64,000 nucleotides of DNA, from positions 1 through 64,000 of the forward strand of contig VTPC01003610.1 of assembly GCA_011009095.1 (NCBI GenBank), given 5' to 3'. Position 1 is the stretch's first letter. The number at the start of each line of letters is the position of its first letter. The position numbers were made by a program, and so were the translations under genes. This document shows positions 11,190-22,039 of this stretch, in pieces. The notes under the pieces are model-generated. The model did not search any database. It saw only the letters and a list, made by a program, of their open reading frames with translations, and was not told the origin of the DNA. This DNA is from Ignelater luminosus. Its lineage: Eukaryota > Arthropoda > Insecta > Coleoptera > Elateridae.

Positions 11190-11515
11190 CTGTTTTAGTT
11201 GTATCTAAATATTAGAATTGATGGTTGATCAATGTTTGTACCAAAATCTTAACAGTATAAAATCGGAAGTATTGAATACATCACTGCAGAAAGGAATCTT
11301 TCCAGAACAACTCAAAACTGCATATGTGACACCAGTGCCAAAAATAGTTAATTCGTCAAAATGTGATGATTTTAGACCAATCAACACAGTTTACATATTT
11401 AAACAAATATTTGAAGCTGAAGTTGTTTTTGTGGTGAGAATGAAGTGTTAGTGGAAAACCAATCTGGTTTTCGTAAAGGTGACTCGTGTAAAGCTATTAT
11501 ATCAAATTTATTTAA
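11190..11515 (+). mobile_element. LINE reverse-transcriptase relic (N-terminal RT part)
   Basis: Plus-strand translation gives FPEQLKTAYVTPVPKI, then CDDFRPIN, and in a second frame VENQSGFRKGDSCKA. These are the first RT motifs (P.K.....+FRPIN....K.FE and Q.GFR.G.SC) of CR1/Jockey-like non-LTR elements. Frames are interrupted and the catalytic FADD region is missing. Confidence 0.65.
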
Positions 11516-11534
11516 GCGCAGCCTTCTTTGTTTA

Positions 11535-11642
11535 CAAAATACACTACTTTCTCAACACAATGGCGCACCAGCGCATTCGGCACGTTACAAACCATCTTAA
11601 TAATACGTATCGACGATGGATTGGTCGTCATGAACCTATAAA
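11535..11642 (+). mobile_element. Older Tc1/mariner transposase fragment
   Basis: Two overlapping plus-strand frames encode QHNGAPAHSAR and then VTNHLNNTYRRWIGRHEPI. They match the second-aspartate block (QQDGAPAHF..) and the LNN.F..RWIGRGGPI stretch of IS630/Tc1-mariner transposases common in insects. The first aspartate region and the third aspartate block are absent. The younger DD41D element begins 21 bp further on and may have landed in this relic. Confidence 0.55.
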
Positions 11643-11662
11643 ATGACGTGTAAGATGAAATA

Positions 11663-12967
11663 AAGGGTTTTCCAATAAGAGGTGTTATTTTGAATAGCCC
11701 GCTATTTCGGTAGATGTCACTTTTGAAGCTATCATTTTTTGACATTTGACAAGTAGAAACTACGCCATTAATAAATATGGAACGATACACGCTTCAACAA
11801 CGCATTGAAATTATTAAAATTCACTATAAAAATGGTGAAAATTTGGCAGAGACGGTTCGTAAAACTCGAACATTTTTGGGTCACCGTGAAGCACCTTGTC
11901 GGACCGCAATACAGAAATTGGTGAAAAAATTCGAGCTCTTGGGACAAGTTAGTGATGTGAAGAATAAAACCCGTGCACGTCGCTCAAGAACAGCCGAGAA
12001 TATTGCTGTTGTAGCCGAAAGTGTTAAAGAAAACCCAGGTTTGTCCATTCCTCGTCGTTCTTTGGAATTAGCCATTCCACAAACGTCATTACACCGTATT
12101 TTGCATAAAGATTTGGGTCTTAAGGCTTATAAAGTCCAGTTAACACAAGAACTCAAGCCGGCCGATCATCAACAACGTCGTGTCTTTGCTGATTGGGTCG
12201 TTGAAATGCATGAAAATGATCCAGAATTCCATCGAAAAATCATCTTGAGTGATGAGGCCCATTTCCACCTCGGTGGCTTCGTCAACAAGCAAAATTGTCG
12301 GATCTGGGGCTCAGAAAATCCAAGAGTTATTGTTGAAAAGTCTCTCTATCCTCAACGTGTGACTGTTTGGTGCGGTTTATGGTCCGGCGGAGTCATTGGA
12401 CCTTACTTTTTCGAAAATGAGGCTGGAGCAACAGTTACGGTGACTGGATTGCGCTATCGAGAGATGATTAACGATTTTTTATGGCCGGAATTGGATGGTA
12501 TTGATCTGGACAACGTTTACTTTCAACAAGACGGCGCTACGTGCCACACAAGCAACGAAACCATTGATCTTTTACGGAAAAAGTTTCCGGACCGTGTTAT
12601 CTCTCGAAGAGGTGATCACAATTGGCCACCGAGATCTTGTGATTTAACACCTTGCGACTTCTTTCTTTGGGGCCACGTGAAAGAGAAGGTCTACGCCAAC
12701 AGCCCAGCGTCGATTCAAGACCTCAAAGATGGAATTCGTGAGGCTATCGAGGACATAGGGCAGCCACTTTGCGATTTGGTTATGGAAAATTTCATGAAAA
12801 GGATATTGTCCTGTAAGCGTGGTCGTGGTGGTCATTTGCCTGATGTTATTTTCCACTATTAACGGCATACCTTCCTCTTTATAATGAAATAAACATCCGA
12901 TCATTTATATTAAAAAATGGCACTTTTCTTTGAATATCAAAATAACACCTCTTATTGGAAAACCCTT
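11663..12967 (+). mobile_element. Apparently complete Tc1/mariner transposon, DD41D type
   Basis: A 1305-bp element bounded by perfect 31-bp terminal inverted repeats (11663-11693 and 12937-12967, beginning AAGGGTTTTCCAATAAGAGG) and flanked by the TA target duplication on both sides (11661-11662, 12968-12969). One intact transposase frame fills the inside. Perfect repeats plus an open frame suggest a recent insertion. The 41-residue spacing between the second and third catalytic aspartates matches the DD41D (rosa/Visitor-like) branch of the superfamily. Confidence 0.93.
11777..12862 (+). CDS. Tc1/mariner transposase (DD41D), 361 aa
   Basis: Cut-and-paste DNA transposase with no apparent interruption. 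The N-terminal half (about 1-120) carries two helix-turn-helix domains that bind the inverted repeats. The catalytic domain has SDEAHF (D159), FQQDGATCH (D252) and TPCDFFLWG (D294), the DDD triad with 92 and 41 residues between. The WPPRSCDL stretch before D294 is typical of this insect clade. Start MERYTLQQRIEII agrees with family N-termini and lies 84 bp inside the left inverted repeat. No intron. It may be active; flanking host genes are unrelated. Confidence 0.93.
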   Translation: MERYTLQQRIEIIKIHYKNGENLAETVRKTRTFLGHREAPCRTAIQKLVKKFELLGQVSDVKNKTRARRSRTAENIAVVAESVKENPGLSIPRRSLELAIPQTSLHRILHKDLGLKAYKVQLTQELKPADHQQRRVFADWVVEMHENDPEFHRKIILSDEAHFHLGGFVNKQNCRIWGSENPRVIVEKSLYPQRVTVWCGLWSGGVIGPYFFENEAGATVTVTGLRYREMINDFLWPELDGIDLDNVYFQQDGATCHTSNETIDLLRKKFPDRVISRRGDHNWPPRSCDLTPCDFFLWGHVKEKVYANSPASIQDLKDGIREAIEDIGQPLCDLVMENFMKRILSCKRGRGGHLPDVIFHY

Positions 12968-12969
12968 TA

Positions 12970-13769
12970 TAATAGTAGACACTGTTCTGTTAAAAACAAA
13001 ACAATTTTAAATCTAGATGTACGTATGCATAATTGAAATTTTAGTTGCAATTACAGCTTTTAAGCACAGCTTTCTTTACCAAATGTGGTTATTTAAATTA
13101 ACAAAATTAGAGTTTTTATAAAAAAAACCACCGCAGATAGACCCAAAGACCACTAAATAAAATCGAAAAAAAAATTAAATTTGGCGTCTGATTATACAAA
13201 GATTTTCATTCATATAATTTAAAAATATCAAGGTATCCATGATTGAAGATCTTTATTTTCAATGATCCGTAATAGGCCCATAGTGATCTTTAACAAAGTT
13301 ATTTGCAACGCAATTGATGTAGCAGCCACGATGATCAAATTGTATCTTCCTATCCTGTTTAGTTCCAGAGATATCTCAAAATTTTTAAAACAATGTGAAA
13401 CTAAATTTTTTCAAAGAGATAATAAATATCTCGAAAACGATGCAATAAAAATGAATCTAAATGTAATAGAAAATCCAAAAATGAAGTATTCTATTTAAAC
13501 AAATAAAGTAAGATACTGCCACAAACAAGTCGAACGCCCTGTATAGTTCAGGATATTTTTAGGTTATGCTTCCAGAGCCATTATGTCGCCTTCTGCTCTC
13601 AGATTGTTTCTATCTTCTAACATAAAGTTATCATCTTACTAAAGAGGAATCCTGGACCACTCTGTATAAGTAATTAAATAAATTTGAATAAATAAAACTT
13701 GAAAGAGTAATATTAGAATAATTGTATATTTAAGAAATAAATACAATAAATCAATAAATAACAAAAGAT
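12970..13769. other. Spacer upstream of the ADGF gene 3 stop, nothing recognised
   Basis: AT-rich intergenic sequence with no family resemblance in any frame. No convincing minus-strand AATAAA was found for gene 3. Confidence 0.4.
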
Positions 13770-15260
13770 CTAAATTCCTTCATTGATAATTCTATCTATA
13801 AACATTCGCCAGTCTTCTTCCCATGACTTTATAGCTAATTCTTTTTCGTGGTCTTTTAACATACTATACATTAATGAATTTAGAGCTAATTGCTTTAATA
13901 ATCTCAAGTCAGCTGTTCTACTTGCAATACCCATAAATGCCATGTAGAAATCGTAACTCAAACCTTTCGCAGACCAAAAGCTAGGATCATCATTACTTAT
14001 TATGACAGGATAACCTCCAGCTATTAACATAGCTGCTGGATGATTACGCATGTCTTCAACCAACATCAGAACTTGATTCGATATTGGACAAACTTCTATA
14101 CCAATTCCTGCTTCTTTTACAAGTTGCAGTGCTAGCGGATGCTTAACCAATCCATATCCATGTCCAATACGTTTTGTTCCAAGAAGAATTGCATCTACTA
14201 TATTGATATCCGTAGAGGTTCCATACCAGTTGGTTTCGGCTGCGTGGAAAATAAAATCGATGTCACTAGGTATTTCTTTAAAATGATTGATAAACTCCAC
14301 TAAAGGTAAGCCTAGATCTTCTTGTCCGACTGTATCAAAACCAACCAGAAAATCAGGATGGTGGGTTTTAAGTTCCTTAACTGTTTTTACATAATCCCTG
14401 AAAGTCTCATTGTTTGTTCTCCTATAAGGTGCATAGATTAAACGAGCATCTATAAAGCGTGGGTGGTCTTTTTTAAATTTATCAATCACTTCTTTATAGA
14501 AATCTGCTATAGTAGTAATAGAATCAAAAATTCTACCGCTCAAATCGTACATTGTTGATAAAGTTACTCTTATCTCCAAATACATCACATTATCATCATA
14601 TAATTCTTGAAGAGCTTGATATAAATATTCTTGAAATATAGGTTTGTAATTTAACATCACATCAACAGTTTTAAAAATATCCTCCATAGCTTTCCAGACG
14701 GTGTTGATATCGGGATATTTCTCCCTTGGATTATGAACATCTAAGGTGAGTTGAGAACGTAACCACTCATCGAAATTAGAATCTTCTTTTCTTAACACGC
14801 TCAATAATGTCCAATTACAACTTTTATCTTGATTTGAATGAGCTAGAAATTTTAATTGAATCCTTCCATTAACAATGCAGCCGTATAAATTATCACTGTA
14901 AGTCAAATTATATAAAATTTCGAATGAAGCTAAAGCGGCGTTATGTCCATGTAATGCGCCACCCTTTGGTACTTTTTGGATAAATTTAAATACTTGAGAG
15001 TTTTCTATATCTTTTCGAGAGTTAAAAAAATGTCTCGCAGGTGCAAACATACCAGGATTTTTAAAACCAGCGTCATATTCACTAAACTTGTAACCCATTA
15101 AAATTTTGTTAACAATTTCTTCCTTTTGGTTTAGAATTATAGAAGAACCCAACATTTGTGATTCTTCGTATTTAATAAATTTTTCTCTATCTTTCCAGAA
15201 ATCTGCGTTAATTAAAATAAACAAAGTAGCAATTATTATGAGTTTAATGTTATTGCACAT
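13770..15260 (-). CDS. Adgf: ADGF/ADA2-type adenosine deaminase, divergent paralog (gene 3)
   Basis: Intronless 496-codon gene, the most diverged of the four. Signal peptide MCNNIKLIIIATLFILINA precedes DFWKDREKF. Zinc motif is HGH (H104, H106); the HAGE motif reads HAAE (339-342), keeping the zinc histidine and proton-donor glutamate but changing the Gly between them; RIGHG (H367), CPISNQ and NDDPSFW (423-429) follow. All direct catalytic residues are kept, so activity is likely, possibly with altered kinetics. A TATA box (CTATAAATA, 15327-15319 on the minus strand) lies about 60 bases upstream of the ATG. Same orientation as genes 1 and 2. The dead copy at 2500-2772 resembles this lineage most. 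Confidence 0.93.
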   Translation of the reverse strand: MCNNIKLIIIATLFILINADFWKDREKFIKYEESQMLGSSIILNQKEEIVNKILMGYKFSEYDAGFKNPGMFAPARHFFNSRKDIENSQVFKFIQKVPKGGALHGHNAALASFEILYNLTYSDNLYGCIVNGRIQLKFLAHSNQDKSCNWTLLSVLRKEDSNFDEWLRSQLTLDVHNPREKYPDINTVWKAMEDIFKTVDVMLNYKPIFQEYLYQALQELYDDNVMYLEIRVTLSTMYDLSGRIFDSITTIADFYKEVIDKFKKDHPRFIDARLIYAPYRRTNNETFRDYVKTVKELKTHHPDFLVGFDTVGQEDLGLPLVEFINHFKEIPSDIDFIFHAAETNWYGTSTDINIVDAILLGTKRIGHGYGLVKHPLALQLVKEAGIGIEVCPISNQVLMLVEDMRNHPAAMLIAGGYPVIISNDDPSFWSAKGLSYDFYMAFMGIASRTADLRLLKQLALNSLMYSMLKDHEKELAIKSWEEDWRMFIDRIINEGI

Positions 15261-15318
15261 TTTTGTAAATTTTGAGCTAACACTATCACTTTAAAGAAAG
15301 GAATGATTTGTTTTTTTG

Positions 15319-15327
15319 TATTTATAG
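15319..15327 (-). promoter_or_regulatory. TATA box of ADGF gene 3
   Basis: Minus-strand CTATAAATA. A TCATT initiator-like word lies 22 bases downstream, slightly closer than in genes 1 and 2, and the ATG follows after about 45 bases. The 46-bp block shared by genes 1 and 2 is not conserved here. Confidence 0.5.
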
Positions 15328-17900
15328 TTCGCTTGTTATGTATATAAGCAAGAAATCCCCACGACAAGTCGGTCACCGATATTCCCATTTTTTGCAAGCA
15401 GAATGTTTCTATGCGTTTAATTGCAGCGGCAACTTGATTATTGGTTTTCCACTTGTTTTAAGGACGTGCCGCATTTCGTCGAAAACGGGCGTGTGTCATT
15501 CTTTATAGGAATGTTGGGAAATTACATATTGGTACTTGAATAAATTAAAGAACTCTCTGAATGTAATTTGTATGTTGAAGAATGATGCCTTTACGATGTT
15601 ATCGACATTATCTGAATTGTTTGCCATTGCTACTAAAATATTAAAAGATATACTACGCTGCGGTAACATTGATACATTGAGTTAGTGACTCTTTCTTTAA
15701 TATGACTTTCTTTCTGTTAACTGCTAATATTTATTCGATTAATAATAACAATTTTTTATTGAACAGATTAGCTATAATAATAAATAAATAGAAGCAACAA
15801 ATGAAAACTATAAATTTACATACTAATTGAGGAGTTTCCTGGTGAAATCTAGCCGGAGGCTACTCTATTTTACCCGGAGACTCCTTGAAATAAATTATTT
15901 ATATAATTAGATGATTTAGAGAAGTACAGTCACGGACAAAAAAAGAAACAACAAAAGTGTTTTTAATTGATTTTAGTTTTTTCTCTTTTATCCACGACTA
16001 TACTCCACTCAACCTAAGGTACATGAGAAAGTACCTATATGAAGATGAAATAGTAATAAATCATTGAGTGATTAAAATGAATATACAAACAGTAAAGATC
16101 AGATATGGCAAGCAACAATAGTTATTGTAAATTCAGAAGAAATTTTCTGAGTCAAGACCAAGCCTCAATTTCATTTACTTCTATATTTAAAACTTTTGCT
16201 CATTTTATATGATTATGTCTCCTAAAGGCAGCTTCCTTTTCTTCTGTATTTTGAGGTTGTAAGCCAACAGGTAGATTAGACTTTTGATGTCTTGAGTCTT
16301 GCCTGATATCCAGCTGGTGTTTTCTAGGACTGCTCAACAGAATTGATGCCTCTCATACTGCCACGTTTTAACGCTCACTACGTTTCGTCTCGACATATTC
16401 TAATTTCCATCAGTTTCCTCCATGTATTCTTTTGGTAATCACAGATTACATACGGAATTGTTTTAATGACAACTTGTGCAACCTTTTTGAACGCTAACTT
16501 TAATGAACAACAAGCCATTATTTATCCACGTTTACTAGATCGGAACAGACGCATCAAAGAACGTCAAGTGTAAAGCCTTCCAGGCAGGTCACTTCACTTT
16601 CAAAAAAGTCTGATTAGTAATTTTTTCTTTACTGTTGGGGCATACTTATCATTTTGCTAGATCATAACTGTGTTAACGAGACATTTTTATTTATAATTTA
16701 AACCTTTCCATCTCCGCGTTTGAGCTAGCTAGTAAACTTTCTATTTCTTCTTTGAGTTTGAAAAATAATATTCTTCTTCTTAAGGAAAAAAATATATTAA
16801 TGAGAAAGTTGTGGCCACCTAGAAAATCCATCGGGCCATAAAATCTGGTAGGACTAAAATGGATAACTAGCTAGTTTAAGGAAATCAATAAATCTTAAGA
16901 GTCGGACCTTTTTGGTCAAAATTGAAAAGTTTGAAAATCCTAAGACAATGCAACAGCAAGATTCGTTTTAGTATAGATCCTTACTGTGGGTTGGTGAAGA
17001 TTTCCTGGTGAGCACTTGCTTTCCAGAATAGCTTTGTATTTGGCTGTGTTCAAATTCATTTTGTTAAGACGTGTTGGTAGCATACAAATGCAGCTGCTCT
17101 TCCATGGAATTGTTCATTATACTATTCACAATGCAAGCTAAGAAGATTATCCTGAACACCTTGTGTATCATTAAGATATGACTACCCATTTCCAACGTGA
17201 TATAACTGGTTTTCATTTTGGTTTACAAAACCAACAAGAAAAGAAGAAATCCTGAAGAATAAAACGCCAAATAGTCAATTCTGCTTGTAGAATTGTTAGA
17301 TAAAAAACATGATTAGAGGCCTTGCTAGCTGGTTAGCCTTTACAGAAATAACGAGCTGCCTGAAAACTAGTTCTGCGCGAAGCCTACGAAAAGTGCAATC
17401 CAGCATTTGAATCTATGGCGTTAAAATGGGAGGAGTACATCGTTGTTGATTGTTCATTATTACAGAAATTGCAAAACCTTTTGTGCAGGACGTCGAAGTA
17501 GCTTTAATGGATGACGCCAAACTAAGAATCTATGGGTGGGGATAACATCCACGTCTGTAGGTTTATTTTGTATGCCTTGGTCTGGGTCGAAAATGGCCTA
17601 TTTTTAAATAATTTTTGTAAAATTAAATGAGAACTGAAGGATGACGAATTTAAGGCCAAAAATTTAAAGTCACTGGAATCGAGTTGTGTCTAGTTTAATT
17701 TGATGAAATTCCTGGAGGTCAGCTAGTTTTTGTTAGATAAAATGCTTTTACTCACAGTTCTAAATTTGTATTTACAGATAATCAGTACATTACTAAAAAA
17801 CTTACCAAGTATAATAATTTAAAAATAAGTAACAATCTAATAAAAACTGCATGGTTAGTAAATTTCGGAAGTTCAAGGTTACATCAATATTAACAAATCA
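15328..17900. other. Intergenic stretch between divergent ADGF genes 3 and 4
   Basis: About 2.6 kb without a supported gene. It separates two head-to-head ADGF genes, so both their upstream regions lie here. At about 15925 the words CAGTCACGGACAAAAA resemble one end of a Tc1 element, without a partner. Other short frames are unassigned. Confidence 0.4.
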
Positions 17901-17929
17901 TATAAATGTTCCCTATCACTGAATGATGA

Positions 17930-18040
17930 AATGACCTAAAATTACATAAGATAACTGCAGTCTTATCACTACCGGACATTGCCTACTACTATAAATAAAC
18001 TTTTATAATAATTGTCCTGTTAATTCGTATTAGTATCTAA
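17930..18040 (+). promoter_or_regulatory. Putative promoter region of ADGF gene 4
   Basis: ATGACCTAAAATTAC at 17931 and CTTATCACT at about 17962 recall the ATGACC-TATAAA-TTATCAG order of the gene 1/2 promoter but with the TATA degraded. A clear CTATAAATA lies at 17989-17997 and a second TATAAT at 18004 with a TTAGT initiator-like word near 18030-18034. Which is used cannot be told from sequence. Confidence 0.4.
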
Positions 18041-18088
18041 TTTACATTATTCAAGGCGTGTGTGTTAATCGATTTGGTTTCATTTAAA

Positions 18089-19594
18089 ATGTGGCGTAAC
18101 ATATTATTAGTCTTACTAACATTTCTATTAGCAAATCTTGTGTGCTCGGATTATTTAACCACAAGAAATGAAATTCTCCGTGCTGAAAAATCTCTTGCAA
18201 TAGGTGGTACACTTATTTTAACTGATAAAGAAAAAGAAGCCAACGAAATACTCTTAAGAGTTAAACACAAAGAGTTGCAAGGTGTACAAGAAGATATAAC
18301 TAAATTTGTACCAGCACGTCATTTTTTAAGCATTAGAAAGGATGTGGAAAAGTCTAAATTATTCTCTATTATACAAAAATTGCCAAAAGGAGCTTCCCTT
18401 CATACACATCTATCTGCTTCCGTCTCTTTGGATTACGTGTTTACACAAATAGTTTTACTTGAAAATCTTCATGGTTGTGTAATTAATGGTAGGTTGAAGT
18501 TAAGATTTTTTGAGAAGGGTAAAACCAGTAATCTATGCAGATGGGAATTAATAGAAGACTTACGTAAAAAAGAAACTACATTTGATAGTTGGATAAAAGG
18601 TCAAATAAGTTTAATTACCGATGGAAATTCCCAAAATGTTTATAATAACATCAATGACATTTGGAAAGCCTTTCTAGGTTCTTTTAGTACAGTCTATGGT
18701 ATGCTTACATATACACCAGTATTTCAAGATTATTTATATCAAGCTTTGAAAGAATTATATGAAGATAAAGTTTTCTATGTTGAATTTAGAATAAATTTCT
18801 CCTATTTGTATGAATTAGATGGAAAAATTCATAATTTTGAATATATTCTAGAAACATTTTCTGAAGTTGTGCAGAAATTCAAAAGTGAACATCCTGGTTT
18901 TATTGGTGCTAAAATCATATATGCTCCAAATAGAAATTTGAATGCAACTGAGCTAGAAAATACTCTTAATACATACACTTCATTACAAAAATTGTACCCA
19001 GATGTTTTAGCTGGATTTGATCTTGTTGGTTTTGAAGATACGGGCAAACCTTTAATCGAATTCTATGAACAATTTCAAAGCTTCCATAACACCACCAACT
19101 TTTTTTTTCATGCTGGCGAAACCAACTGGTATGGTTTTGATGTTGATCAAAATCTTATAGATGCAGTTATGTTGGGAAGCAAACGCATCGGACATGCATA
19201 CGCCTTAGTAAAACATCCAAAGGTGCTAGAGCTAGTTAAACAGAAAGATATAGCCATTGAAGTCAGCCCAATTTCAACTCAAGTTTTGATGTTTGTTGAT
19301 GATCTTCGTAACCACCCATCAAGTGCTTTGATAGCTCAAGGTTTTCCGATTGTTATATGCAATGATGATCCAGGAAAATGGGGAGCTAAGGGTCTTAGTT
19401 ATGATTGGTACATGGCAATTATGGGAATGGCTAGTAAAGATGCTGGATTGGAATTCTTAAAACAGTTGGCTTTGAATTCATTTAAATATAGTTCCTTGTC
19501 TGAAACTGAGAAAAATCAAGCAATTCGAGATTGGACTGTCGCTTGGGGAAGATTCATTGAAGATTTAATAAAAAATAAGAATAGTTATTTATGA
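18089..19594 (+). CDS. Adgf: ADGF/ADA2-type adenosine deaminase with altered active-site context (gene 4)
   Basis: Intronless 501-codon paralog on the opposite strand to the other three. Signal peptide MWRNILLVLLTFLLANLVCS; I use this Met because it aligns with genes 1 and 2 (an in-frame Met lies nine codons upstream). HTH (105-107), HAGE (341-344) and the NDDPG aspartates (425-429) are intact. Three otherwise constant neighbours differ: RIGHG reads RIGHA (A370, next to general base H369), SPISNQ reads SPISTQ (T397) and NDDPGF reads NDDPGK (K430). The frame is open throughout, so it is probably expressed; activity may be changed. A poly(A) signal follows at 19717. Confidence 0.93.
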   Translation: MWRNILLVLLTFLLANLVCSDYLTTRNEILRAEKSLAIGGTLILTDKEKEANEILLRVKHKELQGVQEDITKFVPARHFLSIRKDVEKSKLFSIIQKLPKGASLHTHLSASVSLDYVFTQIVLLENLHGCVINGRLKLRFFEKGKTSNLCRWELIEDLRKKETTFDSWIKGQISLITDGNSQNVYNNINDIWKAFLGSFSTVYGMLTYTPVFQDYLYQALKELYEDKVFYVEFRINFSYLYELDGKIHNFEYILETFSEVVQKFKSEHPGFIGAKIIYAPNRNLNATELENTLNTYTSLQKLYPDVLAGFDLVGFEDTGKPLIEFYEQFQSFHNTTNFFFHAGETNWYGFDVDQNLIDAVMLGSKRIGHAYALVKHPKVLELVKQKDIAIEVSPISTQVLMFVDDLRNHPSSALIAQGFPIVICNDDPGKWGAKGLSYDWYMAIMGMASKDAGLEFLKQLALNSFKYSSLSETEKNQAIRDWTVAWGRFIEDLIKNKNSYL

Positions 19595-19716
19595 TGATTG
19601 TTATATTTTTCTAAATTGCAAGTCGTTTGTCTTTTGATAATTATGTACTTTATAATGTTTATATGTATAATATAATTAAGGTGAATTGTTGTATAGTACT
19701 ACAGACAGTTGTTTTT

Positions 19717-19722
19717 AATAAA
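19717..19722 (+). terminator. Poly(A) signal AATAAA of ADGF gene 4
   Basis: AATAAA lies 123 bases after the stop codon of gene 4, within TTTTTAATAAATG. It is the first canonical signal in the 3' flank. Confidence 0.6.
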
Positions 19723-20379
19723 TGTTTCACTTTTAATTAACCTATTCCAGTTTAGCCAATTTGCTTTTTGTTTTTTTTCAAATTTACAACTGTTTGATGT
19801 CAGTATAAACGTTATTCTTAATTATGTCAAAATATGGCGTTTCAGCGCTGATAGAACTTAGTCCAAAGAGAAACAGAAATTACGTGCTAATCCGAAATTG
19901 AGTGCGTGTTACAACAAAATAAAAATTTAATCCAGCTATGACCCAGTAAGGGGTCAAGCATTTTCCAATAGTAAAGAAAAGATTACTGATAAAATGACTT
20001 ATGAACCTGAAGACTACACTTATTTGTGTTTGATCTATCTGTTTCGATCAAGCCTTAAAGTCATCTACTGAGTAAAGCTTAGGTTTTTAAAATGCGTTGA
20101 GCATTTTTAATCAGTTGAGTTTACTTCGATTCTATCAAAAAGACAATATTATAACTTTTTGATCTTTTTAGTATTGACTCAAACAAGGTTCTATATGGTG
20201 CTTTTATTAAAGTGAAGACTGCTCAGAATGCTCTGCAAGACTCAAAATATTGAGAAAACTGTACAGTAAAGGTATGTAAATTGATTAACACTTGTTTTGT
20301 TTGTAAAAAGCAAATGTATTAAATTGTAATAATAATGATAATAATAAAATACGCTACAAATGGAAATGAAATGCACACG

Positions 20380-20900
20380 AATACGGACAATCAAGAGGAA
20401 GTAAGAAACTCATAGTCTGAAGAAGAGCATCAATAAGTTTGAAGAAAGATTTAAGTCAGCACTAGCCGACCCTACAAAACGACCACTATTGCCTCAAGTA
20501 AGAACCTCGAAGAAGCTAGCTATTGTTATAGAAAAAATAAACAACAACATCTTAAAGACAACATTAGAACAGCTCCATACGCTGGAAAAGGTACATAACT
20601 TACTATACTGTGCTACAAACATCCATCGATGTACAGAAAGGTTCAAACAAATTCTTAAAACAGAAGTAAGTAGTGGGCAATCAATATATATGCTGTTCCC
20701 AAGCTGAGCTACACATTTGGTATAATCAATTGGTCACCAACAGACCTAGAAGGTCTACAAAGAAAAACCAGTCGTAAGTTACATTATCCAAAGAGCAACG
20801 TCGAAAGAACTATTACTATCAAGAACTGAGGGAGGCAATTTACTTCTGGAAACGATGTTCGATGTGATAGCAAGCGGTACACTGATCCTGCCTAGTTGAG
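20380..20900 (+). mobile_element. Non-LTR retrotransposon relic, C-terminal region
   Basis: Plus-strand frames include IVIEKINNNILKTTLEQLHTL, then KLSYTFGIINWSPTDLEGLQ and HYPKSNVER. The second block matches the conserved YT.GII.W...DL..L.RK.R followed by HP.S.VER found after the RT domain of several insect LINEs. Interrupted by stops and lacking the RT core. Confidence 0.5.
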
Positions 20901-22039
20901 AGTGTGAACTTGTAGGACACAAACAGCTACAGTCCTAAGAGAAAGAACAGTTGAAAATTGATGAAGTTCACAACATCAAAACGCTTTATCTACCCATTGT
21001 ATCTCAATCTTAAAAAACTAAAAAGGACGAAACTATCCTCAGAAGATATTTCACAAACTGATTGAAGATTGAAGATCAAAGTTCTACCCAAAAATGAGAA
21101 AACGTAAGCTACAGCTAGAGGTAACCAAACCTTGACAGGAGGAACGTCATATTACAAAAGGCTACAAAACGCAAACTAAATTATTAGATGTTAAACGCAA
21201 CTACTGAGAATTGGTCAAAACATCTTTAGGCAAAAAAATTACAACGTGATCTACATAACATAACATAACTAACTATTACCAGTTGTAAGTGAGATTTATT
21301 TTAGTTAACATGAAGACGCTTTGATTATACCAAAGTTACCTAAAGTATTGATCACACACAGAGCAGAGCACATATCAAATTATTGTAAACGTCAATAACA
21401 TAATATATCAATGTTTGCTAAGATAAGAAAAATGTGCTACTAAGATTTTAAACGTCATGCACAATAGCAGAATTAAACCAGCAAACACCAAAAATAACTC
21501 TAAAAAATGGAGAGAAGACAATTTAGCTCGATATGGGAAACTCGATTGACCTAACAAATTGATCATTGTCAAGTCCAATCCCACTTTACAAACGTGCAAA
21601 AAAATCTACGATGATTAGCAATAAAATAAAACACAAATTATAAAGACCTTGGAGATAGAATTGAAAGAGTCTGAAAATGAATACAGAGATGGGCACGAGT
21701 AAGAAGTGATAAGGTAAAGAGGTACAATAAAACAGTTTACTAGCAACGAATAAATACTTTGGAGTTTGCGCTTTGAGCTATCTCTTTTTGCCATCTGTTT
21801 TTGCTTCACTTCTATTTCCATGTTAAGGTGAAGCAACCTTCCTCAACTTGATCCAACGCTGCCATGCCCGATCGCTCCTATATACATACATATAAAGTCC
21901 TTGCTCTTTTCATAATGAATACGAAATTCAGTTTTTGCCTGCCATATGCTATTCACCGATTTTGACGAAAAGAGAGTTTGTACTCATCTGTAGAAAAACA
22001 TTTTGCTTCAACTGCTTCCATTCTTTTGGGAAACGTTAG
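20901..22039. other. Intergenic stretch, nothing recognised
   Basis: No gene supported; short open frames only. Confidence 0.4.

Noticed and set aside
15920-16640. CAGTCACGGACAAAAA word as one end of a Tc1 element
   Set aside because: No inverted partner and no transposase motif could be found in the following sequence.
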